Shown here: positions 16,229-25,408 of the stretch, piece after piece | Layout of the letters: the number at the start of each line of letters is the position of its first letter | Numbering within the stretch: the first letter of the stretch is position 1 | DNA from: Mycolicibacillus parakoreensis | Lineage (GTDB): Bacteria; Actinomycetota; Actinomycetes; Mycobacteriales; Mycobacteriaceae | Assembly: GCF_022370835.2 (NCBI RefSeq) | Contig: NZ_CP092365.1 | Span: 3,038,001-3,102,000, forward strand | DNA length: 64,000 nucleotides | Direction: 5' to 3' | Position numbers and translations under genes: made by a program | Notes under the pieces: generated by a model | Databases searched by the model: none | What the model saw: the letters and a program-made list of their open reading frames with translations, nothing else | What the model was told of the DNA's origin: nothing

Positions 16229-19200
16229 TTGTCGGTGATCATCGACCCGCGACGACACGACGCCGTGCTCTTCGACCTCGACGGGGTGGTCACCGACACC
16301 GCGTCGGTGCACGCGGCGGCGTGGGCCGATCTGTTCGACGAGTTCCTCTCCCGCCGCAGCCCGCGTCCCGGCGAGGACCACTCACCGTTCACCGACGCCG
16401 ACTACCGTCGCCACGTCGACGGCAAACCACGGTTGTCCGGGATCGGTGATTTCCTCGCCGCCCGGGGCATCACCGTGGCGTCGGACGCCGCGGCCGGCGA
16501 CACCGTCAGCGGGTTGGGTGAGCGCAAGCAGGCGCTGTTCCTGCAGCGGCTGGCCGGCGGTGTGCCCGCGTTCGCGACCACGGTGTCGTTGGTGCACCAA
16601 CTCCAGCACCTCGGGGTGGGCACCGCCATCTTCTCCGCGAGCCGCAACTGTGCGGCGGTGCTGAGCGCCGCGGGCATCGGCGACCTGTTCGCCGTGCGCG
16701 TCGACGGCGTGACCGCCGCCGAACTGCGCCTGCCGGGCAAACCCGACCCGGCGGTGCTGTGGGAGGCGGCCCGCCGGCTGGGGGTGCGCCCGGATCGCTG
16801 CGTGGTGGTCGAGGATGCCGAGGCCGGGGTGGAGGCCGGCCGCGCCGGGGGGTTCGCGCTGGTGATCGGGGTGGACCGCACGGGCTCGGGCGAGCAGCTG
16901 TATCACCGCGGCGCCGACGTGGTGGTCACCGACCTCAGCGAGGTGACGGTGCGCACCGGTGACCGGCGCATCTCGACGCTGCCCGACGCGGTGCAGGCGG
17001 TCGCCCTCACCGACGGCGGTGCCAGTGGCCGCACGCCGGCGGTCTTCTTCGATTTCGACGGGACCCTCTCGGAGATCGTCGACGACCCCGACGAGGCCCG
17101 CCTGGTCGCCGGGGCCGATGCGGCGCTGCGGGCGCTGGCGGCGGTCTGCCCGGTCGCGGTCCTCAGTGGGCGGGATCTGGCCGACGTCGTCGACCGGGTC
17201 GGGGTGCCCGGGATCTGGTACGCCGGCAGCCACGGCTTCGAGTTACGCGGCCCCGACGGCGCCCATCACCACAACGAGACCGCGGCGGCGGCGATCCCGG
17301 CGCTGACCGAGGCGGCCGACGAGTTGCGCGCACAGTTGGCCCCGATCAGCGGGGTTTTGGTGGAACACAAGCGATTCGCCGTGGCAGTGCACTACCGCAA
17401 CGCGGCCCGCGAGCAGGTCGGTGCGGTGACCGCCGCGGTGCGGGAGGCGGGCCGGCGCGACGGGTTGCGGGTCACCACCGGACGGGAGGTCATCGAACTG
17501 CGTCCCGACATCGACTGGGACAAGGGAAGGACGCTGCGGTGGGTCACCGAGCGGATCGACGGGGCGGCGACCATGCGGCTACTGCCGGTCTTTGTCGGCG
17601 ACGACATCACCGATGAGGACGCTTTCGCCGAGATCAGCCGAGATGGAATCGGAATCATGGTGCGCCACAGCGATGACGGCGATCGTGCCACCTCGGCGCG
17701 GTTCGCCGTCGCCGATCCGGCCGCGGTGTGCGCCTTCACCGGGCAGTTGGCGCGCACGCTCGACGCCGGGCACCACGCCGACGACGACCCGGCGTGGGTC
17801 TTCGCCTTCGACGGTTACCGCCCCGAAGAGGAGGGGCTGCGGGAGGCGTTGTGCACCACCGCAAACGGCTATCTGGGCACGCGGGGAGCCGCACCGGAGT
17901 CCGTCGCCGACGCCACCCACTACCCGGGAACCTACGCCGCCGGGGTGTTCAATCGACTCACCGACGAGGTGGCCGGCGTCGAGATCGAGAACGAGAGCCT
18001 GGTCAACCTGCCCAACTGGCTGACGCTGGGCTTCCGCATCGACGGCGGACCGTGGTTCGACCTGGCCGACCCCACCATCGAGGTGCTGTCCTACCGGCAG
18101 TGGTGGCAGCTACGACACGCCGAACTGTGGCGCCGATGGAGGTTTCGGGACGGCGCCGGCCGGATCACCGCGGTCACACAGCGCCGCATCACCGCGATGC
18201 ACCGCCCGAACCTCTGTGCGCTGACGACCACGGTGGCCGCGGAGAACTGGTCGGGGGCACTCGAATTCCGATCCGGTGTCGACGGCGCGGTCGCGAACAC
18301 CGGTGTCGAGCGCTACCGCGCGCTCTCCGGTGAGCACCTGACGGCGGCGCAGACGCACGAGGTGACCCAGGACACGGTGCTGGTGGTCACCGAGACCGTG
18401 CAGTCACGGATCCGGGTGGCGGTGGCAGCACGGACCCGACTGTGGCGCACCGACCCCGATGCCGCCGCGGTCGTCGAACGCTGCGGGTACCGCGACGGCG
18501 CCCGGGTCGGCCAGTACCTCAGCGTCAACCTCACCGCGGGCACGGCGGTGACGGCCGAGAAGATCGCCGCGGTGTTCACCGGCCACGATCATGCGGTCTC
18601 CGAACCGGCGCTGGCCGCCCGACGGGAGGTCGACGGAATCGAGCGCTACGCGGGGTTGCGCCGAGACCACGTGCTGGCCTGGTCGCGGCTGTGGGAACGG
18701 GCCAACATCGAGTTCGGCAACGCTCCGCGGGCCCGCCGGATCATTCGGTTGCACCTGCTGCACCTGCTGCAGACCGTCTCGGTGCACACCGCCGACGTCG
18801 ACGCCGGCATTCCGGCCCGCGGACTGCACGGCGAGGCCTACCGCGGGCACATCTTCTGGGATGAGCTGTTCGTGTTCCCGGTGCTCAACCTGCGGATGCC
18901 GCAACTGACCCGGCGGCTGCTGGGCTACCGCCACCGGCGCCTGCCGGCCGCCCGCGCCGCCGCGCGGGCGGCCGGTTATCGCGGCGCGCTGTTCCCCTGG
19001 CAGTCCGGCAGCAGCGGGCGCGAGGAGAGCCAGACGATGCACCTCAACCCCAATTCCGGTCGGTGGAACCCCGACGCGAGCGTGCGCGCCCACCACATCG
19101 GGCTGGCCATCGCCTACAACGAGTGGCAGTACTACCGGGTCTCCGGTGACCGCCAGTACCTCGTCGACGCCGGTGTGGAGATGCTGGTCGACATCGCCCG

Positions 19201-20194
19201 ATTCTGGGTGAGCCGCGCCGAGTTCGACGCCGACCGGGGCCGCTACGTGATCCGTGGGGTGATCGGCCCCGACGAGTTCCACTCCGGCTACCCGGAACGT
19301 CCCTACGAGGGGATCGACAACAACGCCTACACGAATGTGATGGCGGTGTGGGTGATCCTGCGGGCCCTGGACGCCCTGGATCTGCTGGCGCTGCACGACC
19401 GGATCGACCTTTTGGAGAAGATGGGTATCCCCGGTGCGGAACTGGACCGCTGGGACGACGTGACGCGGCGCATGTTCGTGCCGTTCCACGACGGGGTGAT
19501 CAGCCAGTTCGAGGGCTACGAGCACCTCGAGGAGCTCGACTGGGACGGCTATCGGCGACGGTTCACCAATATCCAACGGCTGGACCGGATCCTGGAAGCC
19601 GACGGCGACGACGTCAACCGGTATCGGGTCAGCAAACAAGCCGACGTGCTGATGCTGTTCTATCTGCTCTCCGCCGACGAACTGCGGGGCCTCTTCGCGC
19701 GCCTGGGCTACCGGTTCACCGGGGCGGAGATCCCCCGCATCGTCGACTACTACCGCGCCCGCACCTCCGACGGGTCGACGCTGAGCGCGGTGGTGCACAC
19801 CTGGGTGCTCGCGCGGAGCAACCGTGAGCAGGCCATGGAGTATTTCCGTCGGGTCCTCGACGCCGACGTCACCGACATCCAGGGCGGCACCACCGCCGAA
19901 GGCGTCCACCTCGCGGCGATGGCGGGCAGCATCGATTTGGTGCAACGCTGCTTCACCGGTCTGGAGGTGTTCGCCGACCGCATCGTGATCAACCCGATCT
20001 GGCCGGAGGACCTCGGGGTGCTGCAGTTTCCGCTCTCCTACCGTGGTCACCGAATCTTCCTGCGGGTGTGGGGCACCGCCGCCGAGCTGCGCGCCGACCC
20101 CGGCGACGGCCCGGCCGTCACCGTCGAATGCCGCGGGCGGACCCGCGCGCTGCACCCCGGCCGCACCGTGCGCTTCGATCCCGCCCCGCGGTGA
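16229..20194 (+). CDS. otsB1: three-domain trehalose enzyme: beta-PGM-like HAD / trehalose-6-phosphatase / GH65
   Basis: This protein of about 1321 residues matches M. tuberculosis Rv2006 (OtsB1). Counting from TTG 16229 (GGGAGG 8 bases upstream), domain 1 (to about 240) is a beta-phosphoglucomutase-like HAD with intact FDLDGVVTDTA (nucleophile Asp16). Domain 2 (about 270-510) is an OtsB trehalose-6-phosphate phosphatase (FFDFDGTLSEI, Asp275). Domain 3 (about 530-1320) is a GH65 alpha-glucoside hydrolase/phosphorylase with the catalytic Glu in VIGPDEFHSGYP (Glu1016). The combination would hydrolyse T6P to trehalose and cleave trehalose. If domain 3 is a phosphorylase, domain 1 could convert its beta-G1P to G6P. 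GTG 16235 is an alternative start. Confidence 0.92.
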   Translation: MSVIIDPRRHDAVLFDLDGVVTDTASVHAAAWADLFDEFLSRRSPRPGEDHSPFTDADYRRHVDGKPRLSGIGDFLAARGITVASDAAAGDTVSGLGERKQALFLQRLAGGVPAFATTVSLVHQLQHLGVGTAIFSASRNCAAVLSAAGIGDLFAVRVDGVTAAELRLPGKPDPAVLWEAARRLGVRPDRCVVVEDAEAGVEAGRAGGFALVIGVDRTGSGEQLYHRGADVVVTDLSEVTVRTGDRRISTLPDAVQAVALTDGGASGRTPAVFFDFDGTLSEIVDDPDEARLVAGADAALRALAAVCPVAVLSGRDLADVVDRVGVPGIWYAGSHGFELRGPDGAHHHNETAAAAIPALTEAADELRAQLAPISGVLVEHKRFAVAVHYRNAAREQVGAVTAAVREAGRRDGLRVTTGREVIELRPDIDWDKGRTLRWVTERIDGAATMRLLPVFVGDDITDEDAFAEISRDGIGIMVRHSDDGDRATSARFAVADPAAVCAFTGQLARTLDAGHHADDDPAWVFAFDGYRPEEEGLREALCTTANGYLGTRGAAPESVADATHYPGTYAAGVFNRLTDEVAGVEIENESLVNLPNWLTLGFRIDGGPWFDLADPTIEVLSYRQWWQLRHAELWRRWRFRDGAGRITAVTQRRITAMHRPNLCALTTTVAAENWSGALEFRSGVDGAVANTGVERYRALSGEHLTAAQTHEVTQDTVLVVTETVQSRIRVAVAARTRLWRTDPDAAAVVERCGYRDGARVGQYLSVNLTAGTAVTAEKIAAVFTGHDHAVSEPALAARREVDGIERYAGLRRDHVLAWSRLWERANIEFGNAPRARRIIRLHLLHLLQTVSVHTADVDAGIPARGLHGEAYRGHIFWDELFVFPVLNLRMPQLTRRLLGYRHRRLPAARAAARAAGYRGALFPWQSGSSGREESQTMHLNPNSGRWNPDASVRAHHIGLAIAYNEWQYYRVSGDRQYLVDAGVEMLVDIARFWVSRAEFDADRGRYVIRGVIGPDEFHSGYPERPYEGIDNNAYTNVMAVWVILRALDALDLLALHDRIDLLEKMGIPGAELDRWDDVTRRMFVPFHDGVISQFEGYEHLEELDWDGYRRRFTNIQRLDRILEADGDDVNRYRVSKQADVLMLFYLLSADELRGLFARLGYRFTGAEIPRIVDYYRARTSDGSTLSAVVHTWVLARSNREQAMEYFRRVLDADVTDIQGGTTAEGVHLAAMAGSIDLVQRCFTGLEVFADRIVINPIWPEDLGVLQFPLSYRGHRIFLRVWGTAAELRADPGDGPAVTVECRGRTRALHPGRTVRFDPAPR

Positions 20195-20296
20195 GACACC
20201 GCAGCGACCGCGGGTGTCCGGGAAACAACCGGGCCGTGTTCGCGGTTGCACGGCAGTAACCGGGTCGTTGTACCCGGACCGGCAGAAAGGGGCGCC

Positions 20297-20521
20297 ATGA
20301 GCGTGGAGAACGCCGCCGTCGGCAGCGAGTACGACGAGTTCCCCGAGTTGGAGGACCGCGATGTGCAGAACCTGGCGCGTGCCCGGGTGCGCAAACTGAT
20401 GCGCACGTTCATGCCGGCCGACCATCCCCCCGCCACCGAGTACATGCTGGAGGTCTGGATGGACGGCATGGCCACCGCACTGCGGATGACCCGCGACAAC
20501 GACGCGGTCGGCACCGGCTGA
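20297..20521 (+). CDS. small conserved-type protein of unknown function (74 aa)
   Basis: This is a short, acidic, helix-rich protein (EYDEFPELEDRDVQNLARAR, then YMLEVWMDGMATALRMTRDND) with no signal peptide or membrane segment. I do not recognise it. The ATG has AAAGGGG six bases upstream, and the codon pattern has the same strong third-position GC bias as its neighbours. It lies 102 bp after the otsB1-like gene and 124 bp before lpqD, so it could be transcribed with either. A regulatory or scaffold role is possible, but nothing in the sequence specifies it. Confidence 0.7.
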   Translation: MSVENAAVGSEYDEFPELEDRDVQNLARARVRKLMRTFMPADHPPATEYMLEVWMDGMATALRMTRDNDAVGTG

Positions 20522-20645
20522 CGGCGTCGAGGGCACCCCCGGCGTCCGGATCGGTCGGCACCGACAACCTCGGGGTCGAAAACTGTCCAGCCCACCCGGT
20601 CGATGGGTAGCGTGTCATCCGAACGCTATCGGGAGGTCGATTCAG

Positions 20646-21377
20646 ATGGGTCAACTCAGCCGCCGAGTGGTCGGCCTTCCCGGGGTGCGGGTTCTGCAGA
20701 CGGTGGGCGCGGTGCTGCTGTCGGTGGCGCTGCTCAACGGGTGCTCCTCGGGCAACCACCCCCGCAACATCACCCTCACGTTCATCCGGCACGCCGAGTC
20801 GGAGGCCAACGCCGCGCAGATCATCGACACCACCGTGCCCGGCCCGCCGCTGTCGGCCGAGGGGATGCAGCAGGCCCTGGAGGCCGCCAACGAGTTGGGC
20901 GCCAAACCCTACGACGGCATCTACGCCTCGGCGATGCTGCGCGCCCAGCAGACCGCCGAGCCGCTCTCGGCGGCGCTGGGCCGGCAGGTGGAGGTGCTGC
21001 CGGGGCTCAACGAGATCGACGCCGGGTGGTTCGAGGGCAAATCCGACACCCTCGCCGAGGCGACCTACCTGCTCGCGCCGATGGACTGGCTGGCAAGCGA
21101 CCGCGCCAACGCGATCCCGGGGTCGGTCAACGGCAACGAATTCAACGACCACTTCCAGGCCGCGGTCCGCAAAATGTACGTGCGCGGCGACGCCAACCCG
21201 GTGGCCATCTCCCACGGGGTGGCGATCATGGTCTGGACGTTGATGAACGTCCGCAACCCCGACGACACCCTGGCGGTCCGCCACCCGCTGCCGAACATGG
21301 GCCACGTGGTGATCACCGGCAACCCGATCACCGGCTGGAAGCTGGTCGACTGGGACGGTATCCGCGACTTCGCCTGA
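20646..21377 (+). CDS. lpqD: histidine phosphatase family lipoprotein LpqD
   Basis: This 243-residue protein corresponds to Rv3390 (LpqD) in position upstream of acrA1. The N-terminal signal (RVLQTVGAVLLSVALLNGC) ends in a lipobox, with the acylated Cys at residue 33, so it should be anchored on the outer face of the membrane. The mature domain is a histidine phosphatase: TFIRHAESEAN carries the phosphate-accepting His, and AISHGVAIMVW carries the second active-site His. Its natural substrate is unknown. Confidence 0.88.
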   Translation: MGQLSRRVVGLPGVRVLQTVGAVLLSVALLNGCSSGNHPRNITLTFIRHAESEANAAQIIDTTVPGPPLSAEGMQQALEAANELGAKPYDGIYASAMLRAQQTAEPLSAALGRQVEVLPGLNEIDAGWFEGKSDTLAEATYLLAPMDWLASDRANAIPGSVNGNEFNDHFQAAVRKMYVRGDANPVAISHGVAIMVWTLMNVRNPDDTLAVRHPLPNMGHVVITGNPITGWKLVDWDGIRDFA

Positions 21378-21442
21378 GCACGGCGCCCCGGTCCGCGGCG
21401 ACCGGGGTTGACCACGCCGCAGGCAGCGGCAACGATGTCCCC

Positions 21443-23482
21443 ATGCGCTATATCGTTACCGGCGGTACTGGGTTCATCGGACGCCGTGTCATCGACCGTC
21501 TGCTCGCCGAACACCCCGACGCCGAGATCCACGTGCTGGTCCGGCGGTCCTCACTGGGCCGCTACGAGCGGCTGGCCGCCGGGTGGGGCCAGCGGGTGCG
21601 CCCCCTGGTCGGTGACCTCACCGCCGAGGCGCTGGGCCTGACCACCACCACGCTGGCCGACCTCGGTGCGGTCGACCACGTGGTGCACTGCGCCGCCCTC
21701 TACGACATCACCGCCGACGCCTCGGACCAGCAGGCCGCCAACGTCGACGGCACCCGGGCGGTGATCGCCGTGGCTCAGCGCCTGAACGCGACGTTGCACC
21801 ACGTGTCGTCGATCGCGGTGGCCGGCACCTTCGGCGGCGAGTTCACCGAGGACGACGTCGACGTCGGCCAGGAGCTGCCGACCCCCTACCACCAGACCAA
21901 GTTCGAGGCCGAACTGCTGGTGCGCTCGGCGGCGGGACTGCGGTACCGGATCTACCGCCCGGCGGTGGTGGTCGGTGACTCCCGGACCGGCGAGATGGAC
22001 AAGATCGACGGGCCGTACTACTTCTTCCCGCTGCTGGCCCGGCTGGCCGCGCTGCCGAAGCTCACCCCGGTGATGGTCCCCGACGCCGGGAGCACCAACG
22101 TGGTGCCGGTCGACTACGTGGCCGCCGCACTGGTCACGCTGGTCCACGCCGAGGGCCGCGACGGGCAGACGTTCCATCTGACTGCCGAGCGCACGATCGG
22201 GCTGCGCGAGATCTACCGCGGCGTCGCCGGGGCGGCCGGGCTGCCACGACCGGCGGCGGCGCTGCCGGCGGCCCTGGCCACCCCGGTGTTGCGGGCCCGC
22301 GGGCGGGCCAAGGTGTGGCGCAACATGGTCGCCACCCAACTGGGCCTGCCCGCCGAGGTGCTCGACGTGGTCACCTTGAAGCCGCGGTTCACCGCCGAGT
22401 CCACCCGTGCGGCGCTGCGCGCGGCCGGCCGTGGGGACCTCACGGTGCCCGACTTCACCGACTACGCCCCGGCGTTGTGGCGGTACTGGGCGGCGCATCT
22501 GAACCCCGATCGGGCCCGCCGCGACGACCCGGCCGGACCGCTGGTGGGCCGGCACGTGGTCATCACCGGCGCCTCCAGCGGCATCGGGCGCGCCTCGGCG
22601 ATCGCGGTCGCCGAGCGGGGCGCGACGGTGTTCGCGTTGGCCCGCAACGGCGCCGCCCTCGACGAGCTGGTCGCCGAGATCCGCGCCGCCGGAGGCCGCG
22701 CGCACGCCTTCAGCTGCGACGTCACCGACGCCGCGTCGGTGGAGCACACCATCAAAGACATCCTGGGCCGCTTCGACCACGTCGACTACCTGGTCAACAA
22801 CGCCGGGCGCTCGATCCGGCGGTCGGTGGTCAACGCCACCGACCGGTTCCACGACTACGAGCGGGTGATGGCGGTCAACTACTTCGGCGCGGTGCGGATG
22901 ACGTTGGCGCTGCTGCCCCACTGGCGGCAACGCCGGTTCGGCCACGTCGTCAACGTCTCCAGCGCCGGGGTGCTGGCGCGCAGCCCCAAATACAGCGCCT
23001 ATGTGCCGACCAAGGCCGCCCTGGACGCGTTCGCCGAGGTCGTCGGCGCCGAAGTGCTCTCCGAGCACATCACGTTCACCAACATCCACATGCCGTTGGT
23101 CGCCACCCCGATGATCGCACCGTCGCGCCGACTCAACCCGGTCCCGGCGATTAGCCCCGAGCACGCCGCGGCGATGGTGGTGCGGGCGTTGATCGACAAA
23201 CCGTCGCGCATCGACACCCCGTCGGGCACGCTGGCCGATCTCGGCCACTACTTCACGCCGCGGTTGACCCGGCGCATCCTGCACCAGCTCTACCTGGGCT
23301 ACCCGGATTCGGCGGCGGCGCGCGGGGTGGCCCCGGCCGCGGACGCGCCGGACGAGGCGGCCCGGCCGGCGCCGCAGCGCCGACCGAAACGCCCGGTGCG
23401 GGCGGCCCGCACGGTGGCCCGGCTGCAGGCGCCGCGCCCGCTGCGGCGGGCGGTGCGCGCGGTGCCCGGCGTACATTGGTGA
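21443..23482 (+). CDS. acrA1: two-domain fatty acyl-CoA reductase AcrA1/FcrA1
   Basis: This 679-residue protein matches Rv3391. The N-terminal half is an extended SDR (TGGTGFIGRRVIDRLL, YHQTKFEAE), which in this family reduces acyl-CoA. The C-terminal half (from about residue 365) is a classical SDR (ITGASSGIGRASAIA, NNAGRS, YSAYVPTKAALDAFAEV). M. tuberculosis FcrA1 makes fatty alcohol from acyl-CoA for wax esters in dormancy models. The ATG at 21443 starts two residues before the dinucleotide motif, while the longer upstream frame overlaps lpqD and is spurious. The tail is unusually Arg/Pro-rich. A small gene and yggS follow immediately. Confidence 0.9.
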   Translation: MRYIVTGGTGFIGRRVIDRLLAEHPDAEIHVLVRRSSLGRYERLAAGWGQRVRPLVGDLTAEALGLTTTTLADLGAVDHVVHCAALYDITADASDQQAANVDGTRAVIAVAQRLNATLHHVSSIAVAGTFGGEFTEDDVDVGQELPTPYHQTKFEAELLVRSAAGLRYRIYRPAVVVGDSRTGEMDKIDGPYYFFPLLARLAALPKLTPVMVPDAGSTNVVPVDYVAAALVTLVHAEGRDGQTFHLTAERTIGLREIYRGVAGAAGLPRPAAALPAALATPVLRARGRAKVWRNMVATQLGLPAEVLDVVTLKPRFTAESTRAALRAAGRGDLTVPDFTDYAPALWRYWAAHLNPDRARRDDPAGPLVGRHVVITGASSGIGRASAIAVAERGATVFALARNGAALDELVAEIRAAGGRAHAFSCDVTDAASVEHTIKDILGRFDHVDYLVNNAGRSIRRSVVNATDRFHDYERVMAVNYFGAVRMTLALLPHWRQRRFGHVVNVSSAGVLARSPKYSAYVPTKAALDAFAEVVGAEVLSEHITFTNIHMPLVATPMIAPSRRLNPVPAISPEHAAAMVVRALIDKPSRIDTPSGTLADLGHYFTPRLTRRILHQLYLGYPDSAAARGVAPAADAPDEAARPAPQRRPKRPVRAARTVARLQAPRPLRRAVRAVPGVHW

Positions 23483-23497
23483 TCCAGGAGGACACCA

Positions 23498-23701
23498 ATG
23501 CCGCACTGGGTCGTCAAGCCCAGCACCCACCCGGTTGCCGAGACCATGACACGGCCGGCGCCCGCGCTCGGTGACCGGGGTTCGACCGTGATGGCCCGCA
23601 TCGATCACGCCGCGCGCGCCGCGCCGACCGCCGCGGCGTCGGCGACCACACAGCCGGCGGCGGGAATCGGGGCGGCCACCGATGCGGCGGTGGGCCGGTG
23701 A
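23498..23701 (+). CDS. truncated DUF302-like small ORF (67 aa)
   Basis: A strong AGGAGG lies six bases before ATG 23498, and the stop overlaps the YggS-like gene by four bases (GTGA), so this frame looks translated and coupled. Its first 38 residues (VVKPSTHPVAETM, then STVMARIDHAARA) resemble the N-terminus of DUF302 proteins, which usually run to 100-150 residues. The rest is a low-complexity Ala/Thr/Gly tail without the expected FGNP motif, so the C-terminal two thirds of the domain appear lost. It may be a decaying gene kept for translational coupling. The DUF302 match is from memory. Confidence 0.6.
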   Translation: MPHWVVKPSTHPVAETMTRPAPALGDRGSTVMARIDHAARAAPTAAASATTQPAAGIGAATDAAVGR

Positions 23702-24429
23702 GCGAGACCCTGCGGGACCGCTGGCAACGGGTCCGCCGACAGGTGGATACCGCGTGCCGTGACGCCGGGCGCGATCCGAACGGGGTGCGGATCCTGCCGG
23801 TGAGCAAGACGTTCGGCCCGGAGGTGATCCGCGAAGCCGTCGGATTGGGCCTGCACCGGTTCGGGGAGAACAAGGCTCAGGAGATCCGGGAGAAATCCGA
23901 GCCGCTGGCCGACTGCGGGATCGACTGGGTGATGATCGGGCACCTGCAGACCAATAAGGCCAACCTGGTGGCCCGGCTGGCCAGCGAGGTGCAGTCGCTG
24001 GATCGACCGAAACTGGCTGCGGCGCTGGACCGGCGGCTGCAACAGGAAGGCCGGTCCCTCGACGTGCTGGTGCAGGTGAAGACCGCCGACGAACCCAGCA
24101 AGTACGGGCTGGCGCCCGAGCAGCTGCTGCCGTTCCTCGAGCGGCTCGGCGACTATCCCACCCTGCGGGTGCGGGGCCTGATGACGATGGCGCTGCACAC
24201 CACCGAGCGTGAGGCGATCCGCGGCTGCTTCCGGCGGCTGCGTGAACTGCGGGACCGCGCCGCCGAGGCCGGGCATGCGCTTTCGGAGCTGTCGATGGGG
24301 ATGAGCGGGGACTTCCCGCTCGCCATCGCCGAGGGGGCCACCCAGGTGCGCATCGGCACAGCGATCTTCGGCCCCCGGCCCTACCCCGACTCCTACTACT
24401 GGCCGGAGGGCGGCGGTGCCCGACGCTGA
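23698..24429 (+). CDS. YggS/PROSC-family PLP homeostasis protein
   Basis: This 243-residue single-domain PLP barrel is of the YggS/PLPBP type, which buffers cellular pyridoxal phosphate and affects amino acid pools without a known catalytic reaction. The PLP lysine is in RILPVSKTFGPEVIREAV. The family signatures HRFGENKAQEI, WVMIGHLQTNKAN and LSMGMSGDFPLAIAEGAT, RIGTAIFG are all present. The GTG start overlaps the preceding small ORF, and its own 3' end overlaps iunH by 14 bp, indicating one operon. This gene is not the YggS homologue of the division cluster, judging by its neighbours, so it may be a second copy. Confidence 0.88.
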   Translation: MSETLRDRWQRVRRQVDTACRDAGRDPNGVRILPVSKTFGPEVIREAVGLGLHRFGENKAQEIREKSEPLADCGIDWVMIGHLQTNKANLVARLASEVQSLDRPKLAAALDRRLQQEGRSLDVLVQVKTADEPSKYGLAPEQLLPFLERLGDYPTLRVRGLMTMALHTTEREAIRGCFRRLRELRDRAAEAGHALSELSMGMSGDFPLAIAEGATQVRIGTAIFGPRPYPDSYYWPEGGGARR

Positions 24430-25408
24430 GCTGTCGGTCTTCCTCGACGCCGACACCGGCGTGGACGACGCGATGGCGTTGGCCTACCTGATCGCCTGCC
24501 CTGAGGTCGATCTGGTCGGGGTCGCCGCCACCGGCGGAAACGTCGCGGTAGACCGAGTCTGCCGCAACAACCTCGACCTGCTGCGGCTGTGCGGGGCGGC
24601 GCACGTCCCGGTGTCGGCGGGGGCCGAGCGCCCCTTGGCCGGGCCGCTGCCGGCCGGCGGCGCCCACGGCCCCACCGGCCTGGGCTACGCCGTCGTACCG
24701 CCGTCCGACGCGGTCGCCACCGCCCACGACGCGGCCACCGCATGGGTGCGGGCCGCCCACCGTCATCCCGGCCGGCTGGTGGGGGTGGTCACCGGGCCGT
24801 TGACGAATCTGGCGTTGGCGCTGCGGAGCGAGCCGGCGCTGCCGACCCTGCTGCGCCGGCTGGTGGTGATGGGCGGCGCCTACGGGGGCGCGGTGGAGGG
24901 CGGCGACAGCGGCCCGGTGTCCGAGTGGAACATCAGCGTCGACCCGGAGGCGGCCGCGGCGGTGCTGGCGGGCTTCGCCGAGGCGACGACCCCGCCGCTG
25001 CTGTGCGGGCTGAACCTGACCACCCAGGTGGCGCTGACACCGGCGCATTTCGCGCGGCTGGCCGCGACGGCCGGCTCCCCGGACGGTCCGCTGCTGCGGG
25101 TGCTCGCCGACGCGACGCGGTACTACTTCGAGGCGCACCGCGACGCCGGAGACGGCTACCGGGCCCACCCGCACGACGCGCTGGCCGCCGCGGCCGCCGT
25201 GGATCCCGGACTGGTCACCGCCCGTGCGGCCACGGTGGACGTGGAGTTGACCGGCACCCTGACCCGGGGCATGACCGTGGTCGACTGGTCGGGGCGGTGG
25301 GGGCGGCCGGTCAACGCCCGGATCGGCCTGACGGTGGACCCGACGGTCTTCCTCGACCGGTTCGTCGACCGGGTCGGGACGCTGGCCGGCCGGCTGGCTC
25401 ACTCGTAG
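24416..25408 (+). CDS. iunH: nucleoside hydrolase (inosine-uridine preferring)
   Basis: This 330-residue enzyme corresponds to Rv3393 (IunH). It cleaves the N-glycosidic bond of ribonucleosides to free base plus ribose for salvage. The calcium-binding cluster is intact: the N-terminal DADTGVDDAMAL, VTGPLTNLALAL in the middle, and WNISVDPEAAA plus HPHDALAAAA in the C-terminal half. GTG 24416 lies within the end of the YggS-like gene, with GGAGG seven bases upstream. Its end overlaps the 3' end of imuB on the other strand by 10 bp. Confidence 0.9.
   Translation: MPDAELSVFLDADTGVDDAMALAYLIACPEVDLVGVAATGGNVAVDRVCRNNLDLLRLCGAAHVPVSAGAERPLAGPLPAGGAHGPTGLGYAVVPPSDAVATAHDAATAWVRAAHRHPGRLVGVVTGPLTNLALALRSEPALPTLLRRLVVMGGAYGGAVEGGDSGPVSEWNISVDPEAAAAVLAGFAEATTPPLLCGLNLTTQVALTPAHFARLAATAGSPDGPLLRVLADATRYYFEAHRDAGDGYRAHPHDALAAAAAVDPGLVTARAATVDVELTGTLTRGMTVVDWSGRWGRPVNARIGLTVDPTVFLDRFVDRVGTLAGRLAHS

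Noticed and set aside
18404..20536. 710-codon minus-strand frame opposite otsB1
   Set aside because: Antisense shadow of the GH65 domain with no domain pattern.
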